Below the pieces are notes generated by a model. The model was not told where the DNA came from. It ran no database searches and saw only the letters and a program-made list of their open reading frames with translations. The position numbers and the translations under genes were made by a program. This document shows, piece after piece, positions 12,565 through 22,615 of a stretch of DNA of 64,000 nt. Each line of letters begins with the position of its first letter. Within the stretch, counting starts at the first letter, position 1. The stretch is taken from positions 682,001 through 746,000 of the forward strand of contig JANFNE010000005.1 of assembly GCA_024867545.1 (NCBI GenBank). Reading direction: 5' to 3'. The DNA comes from Phytopythium helicoides (lineage: Eukaryota; Oomycota; Peronosporomycetes; Pythiales; Pythiaceae).

Positions 12565-14607
12565 CTAGTGTCTCGCTCGTCGTCGTGCTCGTCGATGCGC
12601 TTCCCACTCTGGCTTGCCACTATCGCCTGTGCTCGCTGGCGAGCCCACTACAGGTCGTCCATAGCGTGAGCAGAAACTCTCTCTATCTGCAGAGGTACGC
12701 GTTCGTACCTCCAGCCACTTCTTTTCGCCAGCCTTGGCAGGTGCTCGCGGTCGTCGTGACAGCACGAACGGGTCGATTGACGAATGCCTGTGCGCGTTGT
12801 TCGAAACTGTGATCACAGATGACGCCCCAGCATGGCCCAGTGGAGAGTTTGTTTCTCTTGCCGTGTATGATCCCGCTGTGAGCCGTGTTTTGGTCGGCAG
12901 GAACGGCAACGATGGCTCTCTTGCTGTCTTATGAGCCATTGACATGCTTGGTCGCGGACCCATTGGTTGCACATGCTCTTGTTTATGTCGTGTCAGGATT
13001 GAATCCACCAGCTCCCGTTTGTAGCTCATCCACCGAGCTTCGCTGTCGAGCTCTCGAAGCACTTTACGCTCATCCAGTCGCTCCGCAAGAGCTCGAGCCT
13101 CCGCCCGAATCACCTGATCGGTCTGTGCGTCTTTCAGCATTGTCTGACGGAAATCAACGCGGTCAATGCGGAAGAGAATAGCCGTGGGTGAGGACACGAG
13201 CACGGAGAAGGCACTCTCGCCCAGCCCGTACAAGATTTCGTAGCTACCAAAGTACTGCGGGCTGCACCAACCACACCATGAGTTGTCGCCATGAGCACAA
13301 CCAAGGGTTGATCACACTCACCTCCCAACGGAGCAGATTTCCACCTGCGTAGATGTGGGTTTTCGCGGTGACTTTGCACGAGGTGAGGTTGAACGAGTTG
13401 GTGGCGTTGGTAAAACGTACTCGCGCACCAGGCGGCAATCTCCGGAAGCTACAAAGTAAAAGTAGTCTGGAAGAATTGTCAACACCGATGAACGTATCGA
13501 TGACCGGGATAAGAGGAAGACGTACTTGCAGGCTCTCCCTGAGCTGTGACGACGTCATTGTACGAGCGCACTATCTTCTCCATTCGCCCACACAGCCGGA
13601 GAATGTTGTCGTCGTCCCAGTGGTCAACGCACGGCACTTTTGCAAGGAAGACAACCTTTTCCCTGTCCAGCTGTTGATTACCAGGCTAACCACATCAAAG
13701 CTGTGTCTGTCAACGACATACCTTAGCTCTCGAGACGAGCTGTTTGCACGCATCTCAAGAAACGTCTCACGGTCGATTTTCATGAGCAGTGTCTTCTCCG
13801 TGGCTACCACAGACGCTGTGCGCTGTTGGTTGGTAAGCATGAGCCCAACGTCACCAAAGCACTCGAGTGGCTTCAGTGTCCGCACAATGTAACTCGCCTC
13901 GCGTGCCACGTCGCGAGTGCCGCCTGGGTTCAGGAAACTGGAGTGCACTCGCGCGCGGTTGACAATCTCCTCGAACTCGTTGAGTGTCGCCGCCGGCATG
14001 CGCGCAAAGTCCATCACGACACTCATTGAGCCGTACATGATGCAGTAGAAGGCGTCTGCGAAGTCTCCGATGCGGAACAGCGCGTCGCCTTCCTCCAGCT
14101 CAATCCCCTTGGCCGCCTTGAGATACCGCAGGCGATCTCTAGGCGGCATGTCCGAGAAGTAGTTGGTCCGGTGCGCTGCCACATCCAGTCAGCGTCAAAC
14201 ACAGTCCTTACTATAGAAGAGAGAAGGCAACAGGCCGCAACTGAATCGGTCGAGGAACTCGTAGTCGGCGTTGCACCGCGCAGCATCCGAGAGCAGTAGC
14301 ACTCTCCGCAGCGTGGCGCGCACTTCTGGCGCCTCGTGGTCCAGCACGTTGGTGCAGCTCGCCCGCTTCCTCAACCTGTCCCATCCAGCGCATTCAGCCG
14401 CGGTGTAGACAGCGGAAGGCAGTGGGGACGCACTCACATGTCGACGTAGCCCAAGTTGAAGTGCTCGCCTCCCCGCAACCAGACATGGCTACACAGAAAA
14501 TAGCTCTTGGTGTGGCCCACACGATCCTCGTCGTAGCGGTGCGGTGGTCCTAATTGCCGACGGGTGGGGGACCGCGCTGGTGTCGGGTCGAATCGCGCGC
14601 TGATCAT
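12565..14607 (-). CDS. Protein with two cyclic-nucleotide-binding domains
   Basis: Minus-strand spliced gene. Exon 1 runs 14607 to about 14442 (ending EHFNLGYVDM). An intron with GTGAGTGCG leads to an exon LRKRASCTNVLDHEAPEV; a 36-nt intron (GTAAGG...GGCAG) precedes THRTNYFSDMPPRDR. Exon 3 carries the first cNMP-binding beta-roll: LEEGDALFRIGDFADAFYCI, and GDVGLMLTNQQRTASVVA near 13830. An intron at 13721-13663 joins to EKVVFLAKVPCVDHW, starting a second domain (LPPGARVRFTNATN ... YFGSYEILYGLGESAFSV). The donor near 13530 reads AAGTACGTC where AAGGTACGTC would fit, suggesting a lost G. The C-terminus is basic and poorly defined, so the stop at 12565 is tentative. Family members bind cAMP or cGMP or are orphan beta-rolls (compare CNBD2); ligand binding here is unproven. 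Confidence 0.75.
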
Positions 14608-15454
14608 GGACGCGGAGCAGCAGAGCAAGTGCTCGGAGGTGCTGGAGCACTTCTTCAAGCTCGAGAGCACCGGTTGGCGCCCTCCTCGCGGTTTTTGGGC
14701 CGGAAATGACCGACTGACGGCCGCGTGCAGAGCCCTTCCATGAGCGTGTCAACTGGGAGGAGTGGGGGCTCTACGACTACCTGCAGGTCGTCAAGGTGCC
14801 CATGGACCTGGGCACGGTGCGCAGCAAGCTCGCCAAGGGAGAGTACGCCAAGCCAGCCGAGTTCGCGCGCGACATGCGCCTCATCTGGGATAACTGCAAG
14901 CTCTACAACCAGGTGGACTGAGCTCGCTCTCGCCGACGTGGAGCATCGGTGCTGACCCCTGTGACGCCAGGATGGGTCGGACCTCTACCTGCTCGCCGAC
15001 GAGCTCTCCAAGAAGTTCGAGGAGCGCGTCAAGGCCGCCAAGCTCGACGTTGGACCCGCGCGCGCCGACCGGAGCGCCCCGTACGCTCCTGCTCTTCATA
15101 CTGACCACGTGACGACCTCACTTACGGACGCTTTCGTGCTGCTGGTTGAATAGAGCGCCGTCGCTCGACGACAAGATCCTGTTCAGCCAAAACATCTACA
15201 AGCTGGCCGGCGCGGACCTCGGCGCCGTCGTGGAGCTGCTGGATGAGCGGTGTCCCAAGTCGCTCGACCGAAGCTCGCCGGACGAGGTCGACATCGTCGT
15301 AGACGCGATCGACACCAAGACCTTCCGCGAGCTCGAAAAGATTGTGCTGGAAAAGGTGCCCGAGGGGAGTCGTGAGCCCGTGTCAACGCCCAAGTCGCGC
15401 AAGTCGTCATCCAAGCGCTCGTCGTCGTCAAAGAAGGCCAAGACGGAGGGATAG
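14606..15454 (+). CDS. Miniature BET-type protein: one bromodomain plus NET domain
   Basis: Four exons: 14606-14672, 14731-14912, 14971-15080 and 15154-15454, all GT-AG, joining to 219 residues. The bromodomain is at about residues 8-105: FHERVNWEEWGLYDYLQVVKVPMDLGTVRSKL, with WDNCKLYNQ holding the acetyl-lysine-binding Asn. A NET (extra-terminal) domain follows at about 122-185: LDDKILFSQNIYKLAG, then the acidic-basic core SPDEVDIVVDAIDTKTFRELEK. The tail is Ser/Lys-rich (SKRSSSSKKAKTEG). BET proteins read acetylated histones and recruit effectors through NET. Animal BETs have two bromodomains and are far longer; single-bromodomain, plant GTE-like architecture fits here. The start codon overlaps that of the divergent minus-strand gene (shared CATG at 14605-14608). 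Confidence 0.9.
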
Positions 15455-15559
15455 ATGATAAAGACGCAGTTTGGGAGAACCCGAGGTGCATGCTGAGTGG
15501 TAACACGTACGTATTTCGGCGACTCAATGCCGAAAGCAGTGTCTATTTGAAACGAGGAG

Positions 15560-16641
15560 CTAAGTTTGCGCCTTACGCCGACCAAAAATCCGCGCAAGTC
15601 TCGTCTGGCGATGAAACTTTGCCTCAAAGTTACTTAGGTCTCTAATGGGGACTGAAACATCGGTTGGAGCTGTGCTGGCTTGGTCTGACGCCTGACGTAG
15701 CTTAGAAAAGTTGAGTTGTGGAATCTCGATGTCGATAGCTACATCAATTTCACTGTCGGCGTGAACAGGGATAACTGAGGGCTGTTGTAGTCGAATTGGT
15801 CTGACAGATGAAGCCAACTGACGAGTGGACTGCCACTGCGGTGGTGCGACTTTGGCCGGTTTGACTGGAGATTGATTTGGCGACGAAGCTAGCTCGACTG
15901 AAGGACGTGGTGTAATACGCCGCGACGAACTCTGTCGGTTTGATCGCAGTGCACCACCACTTTCCATCTCGCGCTTGTACTCTAATAGTTCGTCTTTGTG
16001 CATTTCCATGAGCTCCCTGAAAGCACCACGACAATTGTCCCGTCTACATAAGCTCATGCGCAAATAGAGCACGATGACCAAGTATCCCAGTCAGTTTTAC
16101 CTAAGCGAGGGACCGTCACCGCTTGACGCTGTCCACTTTTTCCCGTGAAGCTTCTTTCCAGCCTTCATTAGCTTTCGCCACTCCTGTTCTCAAGCAGTAT
16201 GAAAGCTGATCTCAACATATCTGTTCCAACTCATATCTATTCACCTCTTCGTCTCGACGGCTGGTCGCTACACGTGAGGTCACCAAAGTTTCAAGTTCGT
16301 CTTGCTCTCGAAGCTGCTGCTCGTGTTTATCGATCTGGGAGCGGAGGTTGGAGATAAACTGTTGTATGTTCTGCTTCCGAACAGCGATCTGCTCCAGTAA
16401 ACCTTTCTCTGTTGTCGGTTGTCGCTGTGAATTTGGCGCGTACTCTGTTGTAATTGAACAGTAGTGAGTAGCAGGTCAACTAGGAATTGATCAGAACTGA
16501 CGGACTCTGACGACGCTGACGTCGGTACTGGACCCGCAAGTACGCCGCCATCACCAGCAGGAGCAACACGATACCAACAACGAGGAGCGGCACCTGCATA
16601 CCAGAAGAGGACCCGGACCGAGAAGCCCCTCTCACTGCCAT
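15560..16641 (-). CDS. Single-pass membrane protein with coiled coil, unknown function
   Basis: I do not recognise the family. Minus-strand exons: 16641-16506, 16444-16245, 16183-16101 and 16043-15560, giving 300 residues. Introns 2 (GTGAATAG...ACAG) and 3 (GTAAAACTG...TGTAG) are well supported; the first donor (GTCCGT) is weak. Residues 16-35 form a membrane anchor (VPLLVVGIVLLLLVMAAY) followed by Arg-rich YRRQRRQ, so the bulk should be cytosolic. Residues 60-110 form a coiled coil (LLEQIAVRKQNIQQFISNL, HEQQLREQDELETL). A second helical piece is FRELMEMHKDELLEYKREME. The C-terminus is Ser/Pro-rich and ends in a basic stretch LARIFGRRKAQT. It is probably a tethering or adaptor protein; this is inference only. 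Confidence 0.65.
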
Positions 16642-16672
16642 GGCTCCTTCACAACACGAAATGGTGTTCCTG

Positions 16673-16680
16673 TATTTATA
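16673..16680 (-). promoter_or_regulatory. TATA-like box upstream of the coiled-coil membrane gene
   Basis: TATAAATA on the minus strand, 32 bp before ATG 16641. Spacing fits a TATA box only if the 5' UTR is very short. Most oomycete promoters lack TATA, so this is tentative. Confidence 0.3.
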
Positions 16681-16738
16681 GGTCTATTGGTGAGGAATTC
16701 ACGAAGCTTTGCTTTTCATGCCAAGTCGAGTCAAGCAG

Positions 16739-17467
16739 TCACATCCACACCATTTTTGATGGCGCCGAGTTGCTTTGATACCCATAGTCGATCGCCTCGC
16801 AGGAAGTCTCATCGACCACGTTGTCCCTCCATTGAACTGCGAGTTGTCTCCAGCTGTCGAACTCTTCCTCCATCTCCACTTCAAGCGAGTCGACTGCTGC
16901 CACAGCCATCTCCGAACACGTGGTGTTATCATGAGACTGACTTGCATCTGGGAAGTCGAAGTCGCCCAACCATGGCTCAAAGCAGAATGTTGGGTCAGCC
17001 AACACACCGAGCTCGCTACCAACGCTACTGGTTGACTCGCCGCTTGTCCTGCTAGGCAAATCGCCTGCGTTCGATGGTTCAGTGAGATTGATGAAAACTC
17101 CATCTCGACGCTGCTTTTCGGCCAACTCCTTGGCAGCAGCCTCCCGACTGATAATCGACGCGAGGCGAGCAACCCGTGCGAGGCGACTCACGCGTGACTG
17201 GGACTTCGTCGCTTCAGTCTGCAGCTCTCGTTCGGCGTCATCATGTACACCAAGTCGGCGGCGAAGATCGAAGCGCATCTGAGTACTGTTCGCCTGCGCG
17301 CGGTGCTTCTCGCACAGATTGTGAAGTGCTCCGTTGCGCTTGAAGGCCCTTGGGTTGAAGCACAACTTGCTCTTGTAGCGGCACATGGAGGGAAGGTGAT
17401 CTCTCGACGATAGCTTTCGCTTGCTTTTGAGGGTATGGTCGATCGAAAGCGTGCCATTGAGCTCCAT
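16739..17467 (-). CDS. Zn-module protein 1 of the clustered C-x6-C-x15-C-x2-H family
   Basis: 242 residues from ATG 17467 (MELNGTLSID). The frame stays open upstream to 17620 through a Cys-rich stretch (CTRKRCQEECTYFPICRH), so the true start may lie there. Core module: C29, C36, C52, H55 in CRYKSKLCFNPRAFKRNG ... LHNLCEKHR, followed by a basic helix (ANSTQMRFDLRRRL). A second basic region SRVSRLARVARLASII follows. The C-terminal third is acidic (VEMEEEFDSWRQLAVQWRDN) and carries the W-x-L-x-x-Q-W motif shared with cluster members 2 and, in part, 3. The layout of a metal-binding knuckle, a basic segment and an acidic tail suggests a DNA-binding transcription regulator, by inference; the Cys/His spacing recalls plant WRC domains but is not identical. 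Confidence 0.72.
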   Translation of the reverse strand: MELNGTLSIDHTLKSKRKLSSRDHLPSMCRYKSKLCFNPRAFKRNGALHNLCEKHRAQANSTQMRFDLRRRLGVHDDAERELQTEATKSQSRVSRLARVARLASIISREAAAKELAEKQRRDGVFINLTEPSNAGDLPSRTSGESTSSVGSELGVLADPTFCFEPWLGDFDFPDASQSHDNTTCSEMAVAAVDSLEVEMEEEFDSWRQLAVQWRDNVVDETSCEAIDYGYQSNSAPSKMVWM

Positions 17468-17653
17468 GGCGTCCTTGTAGTTTCGGTGTTTGGTTGGGTG
17501 TCTGCAAATCGGAAAGTAAGTACACTCCTCTTGGCACCGCTTTCGCGTGCATTCAGCCAGCAACACCGCCAGCGAAGGACAGTCGGATCTTAGGCTGCGC
17601 CTGCCACGCAGCGAAGACAACGTACACCTACAGCAGAATATTTCACCTATGTC

Positions 17654-18094
17654 TCACCGCCCAAAGTAGGTGAGCGCGGGAAGGTTGCGGTCTGAACAAA
17701 CTAGTAAAAGGCCACGCAGTCCTGCCAATGTTCTTGGTGATGCAGCTGCGCCACAACATGCGCGGTACGCAAAGTACCACTTGACTTGAGCATGTCCCTG
17801 CTCGCACAGCGAGAGCAATGCAAGTTCAACCTCCATAGACCACGACGCTGTTCGAGCGAACCCAGTGTCGAAGGGACTTCCCAGAGGAGTCCTGAACCAG
17901 GACCGAGGCAACTGAGAGCAAAGATGTCTAAACTTATTGGTAATTCGAGCCCTTTGAGTGAAGCGACTCGCCCACGATTGGCGTTGCGTAGCAGGCAGCG
18001 GTTGCACAATAGATGAGTTGTGAGTCGTGTCAAGCCGACGTCGCAAGTCGAAGCGCAGCTGGTTGTTGCTGACCTGTAGGTGCTCCTCGCGCAT
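17654..18094 (-). pseudogene. Decayed copy of the Zn-module family
   Basis: The frame read from 18110 down gives THNMREEHLQVSNNQLRF then DLRRRLDTTH, which lines up with LHNLCDFHRSKANNNQRRFELRRRV of the intact neighbours. The third zinc-ligand Cys is replaced by Arg, and an in-frame stop lies just upstream where the first Cys pair should be. The rest of the ORF to 17654 has no family features. I take this as a pseudogene remnant; a divergent short functional gene is less likely. Confidence 0.6.
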
Positions 18095-18969
18095 ATTATG
18101 AGTTGAGCTTCAATGAGCCCCTCCGTCTGGCTGCATTGTGGAATCCGAACGTGAATGGCGGCATCTGCTAGCCCCGCGACCCACCAGCAAGAGCTTTCGT
18201 ATGCTTTGTAGAAGCGCTGTGTGCCTGGTTAGGAAGGCAACCGCTCATGCTCTGCTGCTGCAATGACTCGCCGGAATCGTATCGGGATGGTCGAGAGCGT
18301 GACGCACATCAAATATGAGGCGCGTCATCGATGACAACCGGCCTGTCTGCACCTTTGGCTACACTTCCAACAGCGCTACGACCACTGACTCAGGAATCCG
18401 AAACAGCTCAAACCCGCAGTTCAATCGGTTGCTGGCTCGACAAAACGCCTGAGTTTACCATCAGCTAGCCCCATTGCCAATTGGGTGGTAACAATTCCAG
18501 TTCTCGATTGGCAACAGGTAAGGCAGCAACGGAGATCGATAATTGAAGGAGGATTTCTTTCCCTCTTGTAGAATCCAAATCCAACACTAGGAAATGTGAC
18601 TCACCGTAGTCCCGCTCACATCGTCACGAGCATTATGGCGCTACTTCTGATCGAAGATAGTTGAACGAAGCGGAGAGAGCGAGAGGGTCGGCGATTCAAT
18701 ATTGTTCATCGGATCAACTCGTCTCCAAGCCAGTCCTGCTGGCGCCAAGGTCCCTGAGCGCTCAATGTCGCGAAACATGGCAATCAGGTCGGTATGTGCG
18801 CTCAGTCTGCGCTGCGTCTTAGGGTTGAACGTGAGAGCGAACCCAACGTAATACCAACCATTTATCTTCTAGAAAAAGCTAGCGCTAATTGCTTTATTGC
18901 TTGTTCGCCTTGCGCGCTTTTTGCCTTGATATATAACCACACATGCATTCGCTACGCCCTCGCTACCCG
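18095..18969. other. Intergenic within the Zn-module cluster
   Basis: About 875 bp without a convincing gene. A TATA-like run (GATATATAACC) lies near 18929-18939, just past the stop of the next minus-strand gene; its orientation does not fit a known start. No repeats seen. Confidence 0.45.
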
Positions 18970-19629
18970 TCACAGCGTCACGGCAAGAGCTCCGAGCGCC
19001 TCGTCCGTATTCGCGTTGGCGCTCCACTGGCTTTCCAGCACCCTCCAGCTGGGAAGGGAGTGCACGGCAGGGTTGTAGTTGGTAGTCTCTTCCGCTGCGA
19101 TGGGGTCGATTGACGCAAACGGCATCAGTCCCTGCGACTCTGTGTCGCTGTCGTTGCTGCTGCTAGTGCTGCTGGAACTGTCATCGTCACCATGGCGAGG
19201 CGTAGAGCATGCTGCAGGTATGTCGAACACGGGCAAGGGCATTAGCCCCATGCCTCGGAGACGATTAAGAGCCGCAGCGTGATCGAGCACCAGCAGCATG
19301 TCCCCGCTAGAAGCATCAATGTCGTTCGCGTACGCGACGCCCGCGAGCTTGATCGAATTGTGCGCCCTCCGTGCGAGCAGGTAGCTTGGGCATCCGGCGG
19401 CGTAGTGGATGGCGTTGACGCGGCGGCGCAGCTCGAAGCGGCGCTGGTTGTTGTTGGCCTTGCTGCGGTGGAAGTCGCAGAGGTTGTGCAGCGTGCCGTT
19501 GCGCTTGAGTGCGCGGTCATTGAAGCAGCGCTTGCTCGTGTAGCGGCACATGTAGGGCATGTGCTCTCGCTCGAGCTCCTGCTGCTGGTCGAGCGGGAAG
19601 AGCGACAGAACGGCAGCGTCGAGGTCCAT
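18970..19629 (-). CDS. Zn-module protein 2 of the clustered C-x6-C-x15-C-x2-H family
   Basis: An intact 219-residue single exon from ATG 19629. The N-terminal motif LDAAVLSLFPLD is shared with member 3. The module has ligands C28, C35, C51 and H54 (CRYTSKRCFNDRALKRNG, LHNLCDFHR), then the basic segment ANNNQRRFELRRRVNAI. The middle is low-complexity Asp/Ser (DDDSSSSTSSSNDSDTES). The C-terminus holds LPSWRVLESQWSANAN, the same W-x-L-x-x-Q-W motif as member 1, and ends ALAVTL. Nearly the same length as member 3 (220 residues), it is their closest relative by eye. Proposed role: nuclear sequence-specific regulator; no experimental anchor is known to me. Confidence 0.78.
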   Translation of the reverse strand: MDLDAAVLSLFPLDQQQELEREHMPYMCRYTSKRCFNDRALKRNGTLHNLCDFHRSKANNNQRRFELRRRVNAIHYAAGCPSYLLARRAHNSIKLAGVAYANDIDASSGDMLLVLDHAAALNRLRGMGLMPLPVFDIPAACSTPRHGDDDSSSSTSSSNDSDTESQGLMPFASIDPIAAEETTNYNPAVHSLPSWRVLESQWSANANTDEALGALAVTL

Positions 19630-21952
19630 GTTGGTGGCTGGCGGTGTCTACGAGGCTTTGCTGCGTCCGAGGCGAGATGGCGAATGAGCCACGGCCACCG
19701 ACGAGTCGAGATTGCACACGTCCGGCTGTGTCTCCATAGTGATCTCGATCGGGAGCCGCTCGGTGATTGATTGACGGTCTCACGCCAATGGGGTCAATGG
19801 TACGACCACAGTACACGCACAGCGCAGCTCGCGGTCAGGCGGATCTGTGTTGGTTGCTGTTGTCCAGCTGCTCGCTTTGCGCGCACTGTACACTGTGAAC
19901 TTCGTACTGTGTACCAAATCAGGCTGCAACTAGGACGAGCTGCAGAGCTTGGTCAAAATACGGTACGGTACCGTAGTGAACAGTGGGCCCATCTCCCCAG
20001 GGGGGCGAGGCCTCAATTGCGGCTCGCGCTGTTAGAAAATGAACGAGAGGCTTGAAAATCCACGGGCTTTGGCCTGGCAAAGATGAAACACTTTTTCGAC
20101 GGAGCTTTGGAAACTGGGGATTTACGCTCTCGCTGAGACGACAGCTGTCTGACTTTACCTCGAAGGCATCATTTGCTGAGCATGCACACGCTAGCATTGG
20201 TGCCAACGCACGTGTTTTGCCCTCGAATTCAAAACTTTGGAAATGGCGTCGACTGTTCAAGAGCTGCCATCGCTACACGTTGACACGCCATCAATTTGGT
20301 TCGAGAGGAGCTCCTGCGGAAATTATTTAATTTGCTTGTGTGACGATGCGAAGCATTCGTCAGATGGAGAGCTTCTGCCTGACGATAGCATTGGCAGCTC
20401 GAGTTCGAAGCTCTGGGCGTACTCACGCTCAACTGTCCCTGATTTGATTTCCACGAGATACAAAAATGTTGTTGCATCGCACGAATTCATCTGACCAATT
20501 CAGCAGCGATATGTCATTTTGCTGCTCAGACCTTGGGTCCACAGCGAGATTTCGCTAACCACTTTTAGAGCTTGTCGGCTAGTTTTGGCTTGGCCGTGCA
20601 CTCAGGGTTTGGATGCGCCGAGCAAAAATATCCGATCGTAAGCGTGCTCACCGAGTACTGTGCGCCACTGGCTCCTGCCGTTGAAGGACTTCGCAAGGCT
20701 TATGCGGCCAGCTTCATTGCGTTCCAACCCCCTCAGCGAAGCCGTACATTGCTCTGCGGTATCGAAATCTCAAATGTTGTTGGAGGCTGCAGAGGTGAAT
20801 CGGTTGGCCACAGCTTAGAGCCTCTGAGTGTAGATGTTCATTGCTCGAATCACAGATTTGAAACCGTAGTCGGCATCGGGATTCGCTTTCGACGGCTTCT
20901 TTACGGTGAGGCTGGCAAACAGTTCAGGGATCAGATATTCAGTCGGACGAACGAGTTGCTTCAACCGGTTGAGCCAGCTTTGGCGGTGCAGTCCTGCTAG
21001 TACAGCTATCACGCATCTCGCATAGTACATGCGTCGGGGTGGCGCCATGCCTGACTTCCATAGAAAAAGGACGAGCGTGCATGCGCATTGCATTTGTCAA
21101 GCGCCGACGCACTCTTCGCGCGCTGAGTTGTATCGTACACAGTAAGGCCGACACCCTGGCGAAGCTGCTTGGTCCTTAGTCTCGACGTCAATCGTTGAAC
21201 TGAGGTGCGCCAGTCAAACGGATCGACTCCTTTCCAATTTGACAGACAGGCTGGTCGACACGGCGCGAAAACCCAGAAGCCTTCTCTTGCACGGTGGGAG
21301 GGCCAGTCCATCCCTCAAGACAAGCCCATCACACAGTAAGGCAGTCCTTGACACTTGCACTATCCAATCAATCACAGGCCATACTTCGCACTCTGCTGCG
21401 TTTGCGACGGACTCGCTGCATGCGTTTGGGGCTGCACGCTTGAGAGCCGCGCCAATTTGTAAAGCTCGTGCTTGCCGCGTCACCTTTGCTTGCGTGGGTC
21501 AGACGCTTGCCAATCGCCACGCCTCACCTACGGGACTCAGCGAGTCAATCGTGACGCTTGCGCTAGCGACAGCATTGGAGCTTCCGATCGATCGAGGACA
21601 GCTTGGGCTTCAGGTCTTCAATCTCAACCGTTCACAGGCCATTGTCATCGCTGCGGGTGCTCAAAAGGATCAGGCGCTAATCCCGCTGCCGGGATACCCT
21701 CAGTCGACCTGTTCCACTCGCTCGAGCGTTCATTGAGAGTCCGAGTGGCAAGTCGTGGGGGGCGGCTTGAGACTTCTCCGAGCGTTTGGTAAGGGCTGTG
21801 CTCGCTTGTGGCTGCTCAAGACGAAAGTCCGAAGGCAAGACAGTGAGTTGGTGTGCAAAACGGGTCTATAAATTCCTGTGGTTATACGGCATGATCAATG
21901 AGCAGGCGGATCACTCCGATGCTCGCGCTCGTGGACAAATACGCACCATCGC
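19630..21952. other. Intergenic, 2.3 kb, no supported gene
   Basis: ORFs of 80-165 codons occur in several frames on both strands, none with a motif, a coherent composition or a family-like neighbour. A TATA-like TCTATAAATT is near 21867-21876. This is one of the long gene-poor spacers that separate cluster members; it may contain regulatory sequence or decayed genes too old to recognise. Confidence 0.45.
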
Positions 21953-22615
21953 TTAGAGCGCGATGGCGAGGGGCGGCCACTCGGGTGCCTCGAAGGAGAC
22001 GCTGGCGGTCCACTGCTCAGCCTGTAGCCGCGAGTTCGCGAGCTCCGCGAGGTCGACGAGGTCGGGCGTGCCCGTCATCGGCATGGGGGTCGAGTCGGTG
22101 CTGAAGTGCGACTGGATGTCGCTGTCGGTGTCACTTGCGGCAGAGCTGCCGCACACCGAAGAGCAGTCGCTCTCTTGGTACTGGTTCCAGGCGATCGTGT
22201 CCATGGGCATGGTCATGAACGCGCTCATGCTGATCTCGCTGTCCATGTGCAGGAACGCGTCGTTGCTTGTCCAGGAAGGGTCGGCAGCGTGATGGTGCAC
22301 GAGCTTGGCCGCGTCCAGCGTGCGCCGGCGGTGCGCGGCCTTGTACGCCGGCACGCTGCGCATCTCGTTGACTCGGCGGCGCAGCTCAAAGCGGCGCTGG
22401 TTGCGGTTGGCGGCGACGCGGTGGAAGTCGCAGAGGTTGTGCAGCGCGCCGTTGCGCTTGATGGCGCGCGGCTCGAAGCAGCGCTTGCTCGTGTAGCGGC
22501 ACATGAAGGGCATGTGCTCGCGCACAGGCTCGGGCTGGCGCTTGGCCTTGGTCTTGATCGGCATGTCGATCGGGAAGAGGCTCATCATGACGTCGTCGAT
22601 GTTCATGGAGTTCAT
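21953..22615 (-). CDS. Zn-module protein 3 of the clustered C-x6-C-x15-C-x2-H family
   Basis: 220 residues from ATG 22615 (MNSMNIDDVM). The open frame continues to 22999, but the N-terminal motif DDVMMSLFPID matches the N-terminus of member 2, which supports this start. Ligands C39, C46, C62 and H65 (CRYTSKRCFEPRAIKRNG, LHNLCDFHR) are followed by ANRNQRRFELRRRVNEM. The middle has Ser/Asp clusters (SDCSSVCGSSAASDTDSD). The C-terminus reads NSRLQAEQWTASVSFEAPEW, keeping L-x-x-x-Q-W but not the first Trp, and ends PPLAIAL, similar to ALAVTL in member 2. Likely a duplicate of member 2. Function inferred as for the rest of the cluster. Confidence 0.78.
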   Translation of the reverse strand: MNSMNIDDVMMSLFPIDMPIKTKAKRQPEPVREHMPFMCRYTSKRCFEPRAIKRNGALHNLCDFHRVAANRNQRRFELRRRVNEMRSVPAYKAAHRRRTLDAAKLVHHHAADPSWTSNDAFLHMDSEISMSAFMTMPMDTIAWNQYQESDCSSVCGSSAASDTDSDIQSHFSTDSTPMPMTGTPDLVDLAELANSRLQAEQWTASVSFEAPEWPPLAIAL

